Origin: Collybia mongolica
Taxonomy: Eukaryota; Basidiomycota; Agaricomycetes; Agaricales; Clitocybaceae
Assembly (NCBI GenBank): GCA_013420905.1
Contig: JAAXNY010000006.1
Coordinates: 3,534,001 to 3,598,000 of the forward strand
Direction of reading: 5' to 3'
Length of the DNA stretch: 64,000 bases
A program made the translations under genes and the position numbers. The notes beneath the pieces were generated by a model, which worked only from the letters and a program-made list of their open reading frames with translations, was not told the DNA's origin and did no database searches. Shown here piece by piece: positions 10,902 through 20,738 of the stretch. Position 1 is the stretch's first letter, and every line of letters begins with the position of its first letter.

Positions 10902-13625
10902 GAAACCTAAGGACATCACCAGTATGCAGGACAAGACCATGCCCGACAATGTCCGCAACATGGTACACCGCTTCATTGACCTCGAAGTGCAGGTGGACAA
11001 CGAGGGGGAGGACAATCTCTTTGGAGAGGAGCCAGGACTCAGTATGCCAATCTACCCATTCAGATTCAAAGCACGTTAACACTAACCTGTTTTACAGATG
11101 ACTTCATTGACGATGAGGTCAACAAGGACAACAGGCAGTCAGGCAGTGCACCAAAACCGTCAACTTCCGCCAACAGCCCTCTCAACAACGATGACAAATT
11201 TGATAAATTTATTCATGGGATAATGAGACAATCACAGGCAAGTTGTGAGGAGGAATCGGACGAGGACAGTGATATGGAAGAGAACAATGAAGATGACTAC
11301 TATTATTGCCTTGCAAACGGATACTTTTCTGATGAAGGCATGCCAAAACCCCACAATCCAGACGAGGAACAACCCCCAGTCAATGAAGGCCTTTCAAGAC
11401 ACCCTGGTCTGGATGTGGAACGACTTCCAACAGGCGAAGACAGCCCATTAATGAGAGTCCGTTGTGTGGTGAGCATCAGTACCTGCATCTTACTGATACT
11501 ATGACTGAGACTTGATGCAATGTATTCTAGGAGGGGAGGGAAAGAGACACTGTTTCCTTTCTCCTCAATAATACAGACTCTCGACATCAGCTCAGATCAG
11601 CATTTTGACGAGATTCCATACATGGCTGGTTCTACATTGAGGGCACAATGAATGCCGACCTTTTAGCCCTTCTAAAATCATCACCCTCAATTTTTTGCCC
11701 TTGGGATGGTATTATGGGGGTGAAGCTGGGGGAATGGGTGTCTCTGTTGAATTTAAGGCAATCTGAAGAGACCCCTTCTGCTGGAGGTTGGGTCATGATT
11801 TGTAGGGGGCTCTACAAGGGGGATGTAGGATATGTTTCCTCAGTAGAGAATTGGGGAAAACTGGAAGTCCTGCTGTTACCTTGCCTCCCTCCCCTTCAAG
11901 ACAGAGATTCCTCCAAGAAAAGGAAACGAGGTACCCTCCGCTCCAAGCCAGGTTTGTTTGACAATGAAAAACGGGACCAAATCATCAAAACTCACCCCAG
12001 AGTCACTATCATTGACAGCAAAACTATGGGCCATTTTGCTGCTTTTGGTTGCAAATTTGAATTTTTCCTTGAATGCAGAACTTATGGCTTTGGTTCGGTA
12101 TCGTGTGTCCCCATTTCCTTACAAAGCAAGATGATGGACTTGTTTCTATGCTGTCCTCACCCTGAAATCAAAAGCGCGCGATTCCCATGCCCTTCAGAAT
12201 GGCAATTTTTTGAAGGCAAACAGGTGGTCATAAAGGAATTCTCTAAGAGGGGTATCATCCAGTCCGTCGGTATTGATTCAGCAGAGGTGGAACTAGAAAT
12301 GGGGGAGGGTTTACACATGGTCCTGTGGTCCAATATGTGGAAGTACATTGCTCATGGCCATTTCGCAGAAGTAATCAGTGGGGCTCTCCAAGGGGAAAAG
12401 GGATGGGTAGTTGAGGTGACGGAGGAATATGTCTACATTGTCAAACATCTTGAAACACAAGGACTGCAGAGTTACATCAGTCCAAACTCCCTCAAGGTAA
12501 AAACTCAAGATATTATGCCAGTCACGTTGTAATTTACTTTTAAACAGCCACTCAAAGTCCATAGGAACTGGGTGAAAGTAGTTGACCCTCCGATAATACT
12601 CCACAGCCAACCACCAACATTGAGTAACATACCAACTGTCCCAATTAGATGTGAGGAAGTTCCCTGGATAGGGCTTGAGGTTTTGGTCGTCAAAACAGGA
12701 CATGCAATGAAGGGTTCTTGTGCAGTAATCAAAGATGTTCAACTCTTGAAAACTACACTCAGTGGACTCCGAGTAACTGTTCAATTTATTCACTTGAATC
12801 CTGCACATCCATTCAGTGGCAAAGTTCTGGACTACAATGATGTTGTAGAATCTTCGTAAATATTATATTCTTCTTCATATTCATTATGAGCTAATTTCTC
12901 CCCCAAGGTCTTGCCTCAGATTAAACAAATTCGCCCCACCCAAGAACAAATTATTTGTCCCCCTCCCAGGCCATGTTGCCAAATTCCCCCCTCCCCAGGA
13001 ACCTGCCGCAGCTGCCACTACTGCAGCAGTGGGGGGTAGCACGCCCATGCCTGACTTTCACCACTTGATGCCGGCCTGGAACCCCTCATCTCGAACGCCT
13101 GATGTAGGATCCTCCTCTCAAGCCTCCCCTCCACCAACTATATCACAACAGCAGGGACCTGCTCACCCATTATTAGATCCACGGCTTATTGATATTAAAT
13201 TAAAGGTGTTGGTTACAGGTGGGCAATATCAAGGTAAAGAAATGATGGTCTCCGTAGTGCAGATAGAGGGAGCATTATCAGTCCGGTTCAACCACTACAA
13301 GACATCAGGATCCTTGCCTCCAGGAGACCTCACACCAAAATGTCCCAATCCTACACGTGATAACGGATTGTTGGTCATAGTTGAAGGTGACCACCTGGGC
13401 CAATATGTCCACTGAATTCACCATTGTTACGAGAATGGCCAGCCAATTATGATATTGGCCATCATCAACTGGACTGAGGGAGGCCACGAAACACTTTCGG
13501 GGGATCATTTGGAACTAAGCCCTGATGTACTCTGCATTGGCCATGAAACCAAAGAAGAAAAGGCACAAAATGAGGGATTAATGACTGCTCTTCAAAAGGA
13601 TGCTCGTAAAACTCGCACAAAATAA
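10902..13625 (+). pseudogene. Spt5-like NGN/KOW protein carried by CACTA-A
   Basis: The first exons (10902-11460) encode KPKDITSMQDKTMPDN and a long acidic stretch (ASCEEESDEDSDMEENNEDD), as in the N-terminus of Spt5. An NGN-like start follows: GWFYIEGTMNADLLALLK at about 11627-11680. KOW-type segments include RGLYKGDVGYVSSVENWGKL, SGALQGEKGWVVEV, PWIGLEVLVVKTGHAMKGS (after an intron at about 12496-12548) and VTGGQYQGKEMMVSVVQ. Eukaryotic Spt5 rides on RNA polymerase II; here a relative sits in a DNA transposon, so the function is unknown. An in-frame TGA at 13413-13415 interrupts the frame, which otherwise runs on to TAA at 13623-13625. The exact start was not found. Confidence 0.72.
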
Positions 13626-13975
13626 TTAACAGGCATTACTTTCAATTTTGCATATATCTTTTGGGACTTTACTGTGTCACATGTATATACACATCATAAT
13701 TTTTGCTGTTTTCCCTGCTCATCATCCTTTCTACTCGATTTACGTCTCCGGTTTTGCTCTTTATTTTTTCCTGGAAGTTAAAATTGAATACTGGATTGAT
13801 TAAGTTGCCACCTTTGACACAGATCTGAATAATAAACTTTGTTGTCAATTAATAAGATACTGTCGGAAACTGGTTATGTGAGTCGATTCACATACCTTCC
13901 CCTCCAATGGGTTGATAGTGCTGATATTCACCTTACACTCTTCAGGGACTATGTCTGCCTCCGTTTTAATATCAC

Positions 13976-14681
13976 CTAGGTAAGAGTTTTTCCTTCAGCA
14001 TCACATGGAGTTAGATTATTGCTTACTGTTATCCTTGGGTACACTGGATCCATGGCTTGAAGATTCGGACTTGCAAAGGTCCATAAACCAGTTTCTATTT
14101 TCCAATAGACCAAGTTGATTCTCTGGTGAGCAAGGACCAAAGAAAGCATGATCAAATGGTCCACAGTCTGATTCAGTCTCAGATTCTGTCATGCTTTCCA
14201 CAACATGACTGGAAACATCATCATTCTGCAGCACACAGTGGGTAGGGGAAGTGTCTGGAGGGTTGGGTGTGAGGCCAGTGGCCATTACATTGTGATTATT
14301 TTTTTGAGTTCCAAGGTCCTTTATATGTTTTATTTTGTGCTCATGCCCCAAACCCCAACAGTTCTACCCGAGTACAGTTAAAGATCTGGAATCCAAAGCT
14401 AGTCAGATTATAGAAATCCCTTTGCCCACCCCAAAGCCCAGAACCCTTTTTTTTTTTCTTTTTCATCCCCTGTGCGAATTGATTTGAGGTCGGTTCTGTT
14501 GTCCTTGGGGACGGAACCTGCTCCACCTCAAATTTAAAAGAACCCTCTTTCTCTGTGTCTCCCAGCATCTCCTCATTCGCTTGGTCTCGCCTTTCTTCAA
14601 CTTTGCCACCAGCTCTTTCTCCAATGCACCCTTTTCCATAAAACTATGGCTAAGTCTACTGCATTTCAAAAAGCGAAGCAA
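13976..14681 (-). CDS. Possible charged protein of CACTA-A (minus strand)
   Basis: Overlapping minus-strand frames read a Lys/Arg-rich start (LEKELVAKLKKGETKRMRR, about 14640-14580), a basic run KKKKKKGSG, and a Ser/Glu-rich end (ESMTESETESDCGP) before a stop near 14016. Joining them needs at least one intron or frameshift near 14345. The 5' part overlaps, in antisense, the start of the next plus-strand gene, so they may share a promoter region or one may be spurious. Family not recognised. Confidence 0.35.
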
Positions 14682-15563
14682 TCTTGCAAGGTGGCATTGT
14701 CTTTGGGCTCATCCCAGAGAGTTAAAGGTAGATACTGTGATTTTCAAATGGAAACATGTTACCTATTATTACATTTTGTTTCACCAGGTACATGGATAAA
14801 TACATCAGAGACAATGGCAATGGAAGCAAAAATGAAGAAAATGAAAGGTATTACTTTTTTTTTTTTGCATACTTCCTATACCATACTAACGTGACTAGCT
14901 GAACTTGTAGCCCTTTGCAAAGCCACCCATGCTAAAGAACAGCAGAAGAATGTCATACCACGTCCACTGCACAGCACTGCAGGGAACAGATTCAATCTCC
15001 AGGCTGAAATGCAACTCCAAGATGATTCCAATTTATACAAGGCCATTCGTGTAAGTTTTACTTCTTAAAACCCTTTGCTCCAATCTTTTTTCTTACAAGT
15101 AATAGTGCTGTGTTTGTAGTTTAGTTGGTAACACAGGCCTCAACTACTCGGTTGTTTGGCACAGGCAACCTACAGTAGTCATTAGTCAAATCATCTGCAT
15201 GGTAAGTCTTTTTTTTGCTGCTTTGTTACTCATTTAAATAATTTATTTCAGGCTGAAAGTCGGCATACATACCTCAAAAAATTCCATAATGGCTGGGCCA
15301 CTCAAGAATTTATCAAGTCACATTTGAAGAACAAACATGCCTATGCTCATAAATGTGGGTATACAAATGAGACTGGAAATACAGTAGGGGGCAGTAATGC
15401 TGATGATGAGGAGGAAATGGATGTTGACATTGACTTAAATGAGCATGATGAGGATGAAGTAGATAGTAGTGATGAGGGGGAAGAGGATGGGGACCAGAAG
15501 GGTGAGGACCAGGAGGATGAGGACCAGGAGGATGAGGAAGGGAATGAATCAGAAGCCTACTAA
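14646..15563 (+). CDS. Small protein with acidic tail, CACTA-A companion gene
   Basis: The start MAKSTAFQKAKQSC (14646) is followed by introns at about 14729-14789, 14848-14908, 15053-15120 and 15202-15251. Exons carry YMDKYIRDNGNGSKNEENE, QQKNVIPRPLHSTAGNRFN and RHTYLKKFHNGWATQEFIKS. The C-terminus is almost entirely Asp/Glu (15400-15560), with direct repeats of DQEDE. It ends directly before the right subterminal array. The family is not recognised; a basic front and acidic tail suggest a DNA or chromatin partner of the transposase, which is inference only. Some intron borders are uncertain. Confidence 0.5.
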
Positions 15564-15579
15564 TCATTAGAATATTGTT

Positions 15580-16220
15580 AAATGTTGAATCACACAAATT
15601 TAAACATCTATAAGAGGATGAAATATCCAAATAAAAATGAGTGCATTTCAACCTTTCAATGGATGAAAAGTTAGTACTACTTTCATCCAAAAACAATCCA
15701 GTAAAATGATGAAAAAGAGGATGAATTTAAGTGAGGAAAATGGGATGAATTTGAACATATGATTTTCATCTCTCATAAAATGCCAGTATTTTTGCCCTTA
15801 ATAGTATGAAATTCATCCCTCATGTAAGACTCGCAAGGGTGTTATTTCTGCCCTTAATAGTATGAAATTCATCCCCCATGTAAGACTTGCAAGGGTGTTA
15901 TTCTCACCCCTTATTAGTATGAAATTCATCCTTTTTAAAAGGTTAGTATAGCACCCTTGATAGTAAGAAATTCATCCCATGAGGGTGAATTATGAGGGGT
16001 ATGAATATGGACAAATTTCACATGAAATTCATCCATCAAATTATACCTTAAAGGGGGGTTTTCCCTCCATTTTTCCCCCTACAGGGGGTGTGTTTTCAAA
16101 CATCTTTGAGATGAAATTCATTACATTTTAGGATTGTTAATTGAATGAATTTCATATTTTTAATGTATTATTTCTCTTATTTAAGAGGATGAAACACAGG
16201 GTTGAATTTCATCTATTCTC
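15580..16220. repeat. Subterminal TTCATCC/GGATGAA array, right end of CACTA-A
   Basis: ATTCATCC and GGATGAA units recur through this stretch. Three longer units read AGTATGAAATTCATCC followed by CATGTAAGAC(T)TGCAAGGG (about 15800-15930), so part of the array is a tandem repeat of about 65 bp. It mirrors the array at 6240-6640. Confidence 0.8.
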
Positions 16221-16374
16221 AGTTTCACAGTGGGGACAAATTCCCATGGTTGGATGGTGGTGGTAAAAGATCAAGAAGCGTCAATAGGTCGTTAATATGT
16301 CAGGTGTAGTCAGGCTCTAGTCGGCTGGTGGGCATCCCAAATCTTGTATTAACAATGAGAAAATACAAGTTATT

Positions 16375-19005
16375 CTAGCTACATCCAAGAAACAAGAAAA
16401 GGTACTCTAAGTGGCTACCTTCCCTTTGTGACTGGTCTGCTTTCTCTTGCATTGAAGCAGGAAAAACGTCAGTGCAATACTGAGCATGATATAACAGAAC
16501 ACTTACTTGAGCAATGAGTTGTTCAAATTCTTCTTGATTCGGCAGAACCTTCGATTCATTTATTGCGTATATCAAGTCTGGAGGTCATGAAATTATCAGA
16601 AACAGAAGTTAGTCAAGTGACACTGCTCACCTTGTTTGTTTTGCTTCGTGGGCATGGCAATGTTATTTACCAATATCCACTTCTTCAATTTATCTTTATG
16701 TAGATCCTGATAGAGTATGAATGGGCAGGAGTGGGGAGAGGCTCAATGACTTACTTGGACCAAGTTTTTGGTTGCAGGTATTTCTGGTTGAGTTGCTGCT
16801 GAACTTGCCAATTGTTGGGCATTAACATTTAGTGGACAATCTTCCAATGGTTGAGCCAGTGGCAAAGACCCAGATGTGGATAAGACGCTAGCTGCGCCCT
16901 GCAACGTAGCCATGCCAGGTGGGTTGGCCTGCTCCAATGTTGTCTATTGACTTTTTTTGAGGCTCGAGAATGAAGGAGGTAAGAGTATGAGGCTCACCAT
17001 TTTTAGCATCTCCCATATCAGCTCCACAAGGTTTTGGAGGTAGCTGTTGGAGAGAAATCCCCCAGTTGCAATGATGTTATTTGTAAAACAGAGGTGTCAA
17101 GCAATCCAACAAGTTTTCATTGCTGCAGCAAGCAAGCGATATGCAGTTGAAACATTACCTATGTTTTGCCATGAACGGATAATGGTGCTTAATGTTAGTC
17201 CACCTGCTGTGAATTGAATATGTCCCCAACCCAGGTTAGTATCGTCTTCGTCAATACCAGGTGCTGTAGGGTCTGCTGACTCAATCTGTGTGAGTGATGC
17301 AAGTGTTGAATTGCATGGTTGCCGATCGAAAGCTGAAGATTTCGATATCTTCTGAAGTAGTTCCAGGCAGGCAGGTAAGTGGGGTATTTTTGCAAACTCT
17401 TGAGTGGATGCATCTAAGTCATGGTTGTGAATGGGAGTAATGTTGGTAATCTGGGAGAGAGACTCAGCACACCTTTGAGACCATTATCTAAAGGTCCCAG
17501 TAAGTTCTTGGCCCAAAGAAATATTTGAAAAAAACACACATGTTGCATTGATTTTGATCATACTTAAAACTGAAGGTTCTGGAAGGGGTTGAACAAATGA
17601 GCTGGCTTCGTTTGAATGCATGGAGTCTTGTAGCAGGGCTGGAGTAACTATTGCAGTCTGAGGGCAATTTCCACGTCCAAGTGCGAGTGCCCTTGTGGCA
17701 ATCTCATCAAATGCTTCAAGGAAAATGTGGGTCAGATAATATGATTAAGCATGTCGAAATCAAACTCACAGAGTGCAACATTTTCTTTTGCTTTGCCTTT
17801 AGGGTTGGGTGTGGGGGAGACTTTAGTAGCAGCAGGCTCCACCACTTCAAACAATGTGCTTGGCTCCAGATTGGCATGAAAAGGTGGGTCATCTGATGGT
17901 GGTTCCCTCCCAGTGTCGTTGTTGCCATTGCAATCACCATCAGAAACTTGGTGCTTGCTATGTCTAGGCTTCTGCTTTTTCTGCTTATTGTTAGTAATAC
18001 TTAGTGTGCCAGAATTTTGTCACTTTCTCTTCAAGGAGGAAGCATTGTTAATGGGAACCTTACCCTCAGCAACCTCAATGCCTGGCTTACAAGTGCACAG
18101 CATCTCAGAAAGTAGCTGATCAGCCTTCCAGTGGGAGGCACAAAGAGCAAGAGGTGGGTGTTCGGTCTCAATCCTGCTGATCACGCTGCGCCATTGGGAT
18201 GGAAAGTGCCTCTCAAGGTAAGATTTTCTTGGTGCTTGTGCTGGCACCTTTGCATGGACCAGCAAAACCAGTTCGTTAACATATAGAGTTGCAGACTTCA
18301 GGATAGATTCATAATACTCATCTGAGATCATGTCCCCATGCTCATCATGGATTGCCTTCTTCATTGGTGGACGTGATGGGTTGGCATCTGATGGGCAGGC
18401 ATCAGTGTCTTGCCAGCAGTCACGTTTGAACCACAGGATCTCAAATGGGTACTCCTTTGGGCATTCTCTCAACTGGGTGGCATCTAATACTGGTGGCATG
18501 GCAAAGCCAAATGCAGTATTTGGACAAGATGGTTGCTGGGAAATGGAGTCACTTGGGCTGACACTAAGAGATGTGCGCCTTGCCACCCCACTTGGATATG
18601 ATGAGTGTAAACAAAGTAAGGTCATAGGATACAGACTCACTATGGCCCAGTATCCCCATTGCGTTTCAAAGATGCAATTTCTACCCTCAACCCCTCAATC
18701 TCCAACCATAAGCCCTGATTTTCTTCATACATTTTTGCAGACATTGCACTAGTTGACTGAAGTGTATCATAGAGTTTCTTAACCTCAGGTATGTGCATGA
18801 GAGTGGCCATATTGGATGGTCCAGTGTAATTGGTGTAGGCAGGCTTCAATGCAAAGGAGAAAGGTGCAGACAAATCATTGTTCATTGCCTGAAATGGGGT
18901 CGAGCTGTTTGATACAAAATCCTGGAAATTGGTCCAAGATGCCCCAGCACAGTGATTCGAGAGGTCCATTAGTTGAAATTCAGATTCTGCAGGAAATTGA
19001 GACAA
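16375..19005 (-). CDS. CACTA-B companion gene, function unknown
   Basis: The start MSQFPAESEFQLMDLSNHC (19005) lies 165 bp from, and divergent to, the tnp2-B start. The first exon (19005 to about 18650) contains a short coiled-coil stretch (MYEENQGLWLEIEGLRVEIA). A large exon (about 18600-18020) has FEILWFKRDCWQDTDACP, YYESILKSATLYVNELVLL and a Trp/His-rich block FPSQWRSVISRIETEHPPLA ending CASHWKADQLL. Smaller frames continue to 16375 (17413-17195, 16937-16743, 16575-16375), probably as further exons. I do not recognise the family; the layout (divergent from tnp2, inside the same TIRs) suggests an accessory transposition protein. Integrity was not verified. Confidence 0.45.
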
Positions 19006-19387
19006 GAGGTTGTGTCAAGAACTTGTGTAGTGGAAATCATACAGTGGAAAAGACAAGTGCTGTGCTGTCAAGCAAAATCATGTGCATTGGAATCCGATCT
19101 TAGCAGCCATTGCATTGATCAATTGATTAAGTGTGTTGATGCTCTGGCTCTAACTCCTACCTACTCATCATGAGTACATCCCATGTAACCTGTTTCTACT
19201 CAAAATGCCATGGGAGAAGGCTTGTCCAACGACGGACAGCAATCTCCCATTGTGATGCTGATCAGAGCACAGTGGAGAACTTAACTCAATGGTCTGTAGC
19301 CCCAGATCTTGTCCAACACTTGCAGAGCTATATTCAGAGAACCCATGCATCAATAAATGGCCTCCCAGGTTTGAGAGCTGTACTTTA

Positions 19388-20738
19388 CACTCCCCCACAT
19401 GTCCTTGCGGACTCCGCGCGGACTGCAAAAGTCCGTGCGGACTCCGCACGGACTCCGTACGGACTCCGCAAGGACAGCACAAAGTCCACACGGACTCTGC
19501 ACGGACTCCGCGCGGACTCACTTACTTTCTTTTATTATGAAGCACTTACTTACTCTTTTACTTACTAACAATCTATATAATTAATAGAATAAAACATATA
19601 TTATTACTAGGTATAATACATATATGATAAAATAATTTAATATAGGCGGGGGCGGGGGCCCCCGCCCCCCCGTCGTCCTCGTCGGCCCCCGCGACGTCGT
19701 CAGCGGCCTGGGTTTCAGCGGCGGCGGCACTGGCCGCTTGTCTTGTCGTTGTCCCCGTTGTCCTTAGTCGTCGTTGTCGTCGTCGTCCTCGTTGTCCTTA
19801 GTCGTCGTCATCCTCGTGGTGGTGGTGGTCGTCTTTGTTGTAGTTGTCGTCGTCGTCGTCGTGCCGTTGTTAGTGCCGCCGCTGCCGCTGCTGTTGCCGT
19901 CGTTGCCGCAGGCCTCGTCGGCACTGTTGCTGCTGTTGCTGTTGCTGTCTTCGTCGTTGTCGTTGTCGTTGCCGCCTTCCTCCTGTTGCTGTTGGCGGCC
20001 GTATCCTTCGTTTCGAGTTCCTGAAGTGGGGAGGGGGGGACGCGCTGCGTGGTGAGCGTGTGGGTGAGTGGCGGTGTACGACTCACCTGGTTCTGCCCCT
20101 CGGGGCGCCCTTTCCTCGTCGTCCCCTCGTTCCGCGTCCGTTTCTATCCTTCTCCCCACATCGTCTTGTGCGTCGTCATGTTGATGTCGGTTGGCGTTCG
20201 ATGCGTTGGCGTTGGCGGCGTGGGTGCGTTGGCGTTGGTGTCGGCGTTGGCGGTTTTGGCGGGCGTCGTTGATGTGGTTGAAAAGAACCAACGAAGACGT
20301 GGCAACGGTAATGTGACCATTGCACGTGCCTCGTAATCATGTGACCTAAGTCCGTTGACTTGAGGCCAGTGATTCTGTAGCTAGAAATGCCCGCCTTGCC
20401 CAACGGTTGTGAACGCCAAACATATTACGTAATGTTCGTGCCTGTACGCGTTCGAACCTAGTCGGATGCAAGTTTTTCACCACCGTTATGTTATGTTATT
20501 AATAACAAATAGTATATATAATTTGTGTAAATAAAATTTATATTACTAAGTCGATTAGTAATCGACTGGCCGCGCGGACTCTGCGAGCTGTCCGTCCGTG
20601 CTGGTCCGCGTGTCCGCGTAAAATTACGCGGATTGATGCGGACTCGGCGCGGACACGGATTCTTGTCTGGCTGACGGTCCTGCCAAATGAGTCCGTGCGG
20701 ACTCCGCACGGAGTCCGCACGGGTTATGTGGCTTAGTG
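19388..20738. mobile_element. GC-rich CACTA-like mini-element inside tnp2-B intron
   Basis: The ends CACTC (19388) and TAGTG (to 20738) extend as inverted repeats through CCACAT and then arrays of GCGGACTCCGCACGGACT-like units (19404-19518; 20570-20720). TA flanks both sides (19386-19387, 20739-20740), but a 3-bp duplication is not evident. The interior (about 19640-20290) is strongly GC-rich with GTCGTC/GTTGTC triplet tracts and a G/C palindrome near 19645-19668. Long frames across it are low-complexity products of the triplets, so I call no gene. It sits in what is probably the first intron of tnp2-B. Confidence 0.7.

Larger units (their letters stand above)
6212..16232. mobile_element. CACTA-A: 10-kb tnp2-type transposon
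   Basis: The termini CACTGTG (6212) and CACAGTG (ending 16232) are inverted, with a 3-bp duplication GGG at 6209-6211 and 16233-16235. Retroposon copy 2 shows the uninterrupted sequence with a single CCC (opposite sense), proving the boundary. Inside are a tnp2 transposase (minus, 6731-10090), an Spt5-like gene (plus, 10902-13625), a possible minus-strand gene (13976-14681) and a gene with an acidic tail (plus, 14646-15563), between two arrays of GGATGAA/TTCATCC subterminal repeats. All larger genes carry decay, so this copy is probably inactive. Confidence 0.92.
5308..16283 (-). mobile_element. Retroposon copy 1 (about 0.95 kb), split by CACTA-A
   Basis: A 15-bp duplication ATAGGTCGTTAATAT at 5293-5307 and 16284-16298 brackets the insertion. 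On the minus strand it begins GACGCTTCTTGATC (from 16283) and ends in a 17-nt poly(A) (5324-5308 as poly-T on the plus strand), so it was retroposed. Only 16283-16236 and about 6211-5308 belong to it; the rest is CACTA-A. Without that insert it is about 952 bp, against about 956 bp for copy 2. I see no convincing open frame; a GGGTCAAACCC stretch near the 3' end resembles a pol III B box but no A box is evident. Best read as a SINE-like non-autonomous element moved by a LINE. Confidence 0.85.

Noticed and set aside
5308..16283. A single 11-kb LINE-like insertion with poly(A) and 15-bp duplication
   Set aside because: The poly(A) and the long duplication belong to the 0.95-kb retroposon. Comparison with copy 2 shows that 6212-16232 is a later CACTA insertion with its own ends and GGG duplication.
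19764..20291. 175-aa minus-strand frame and several overlapping plus-strand frames
   Set aside because: They are translations of GTC/GTT triplet tracts and GC-rich DNA in the mini-element; the product is low-complexity and open in several frames at once.
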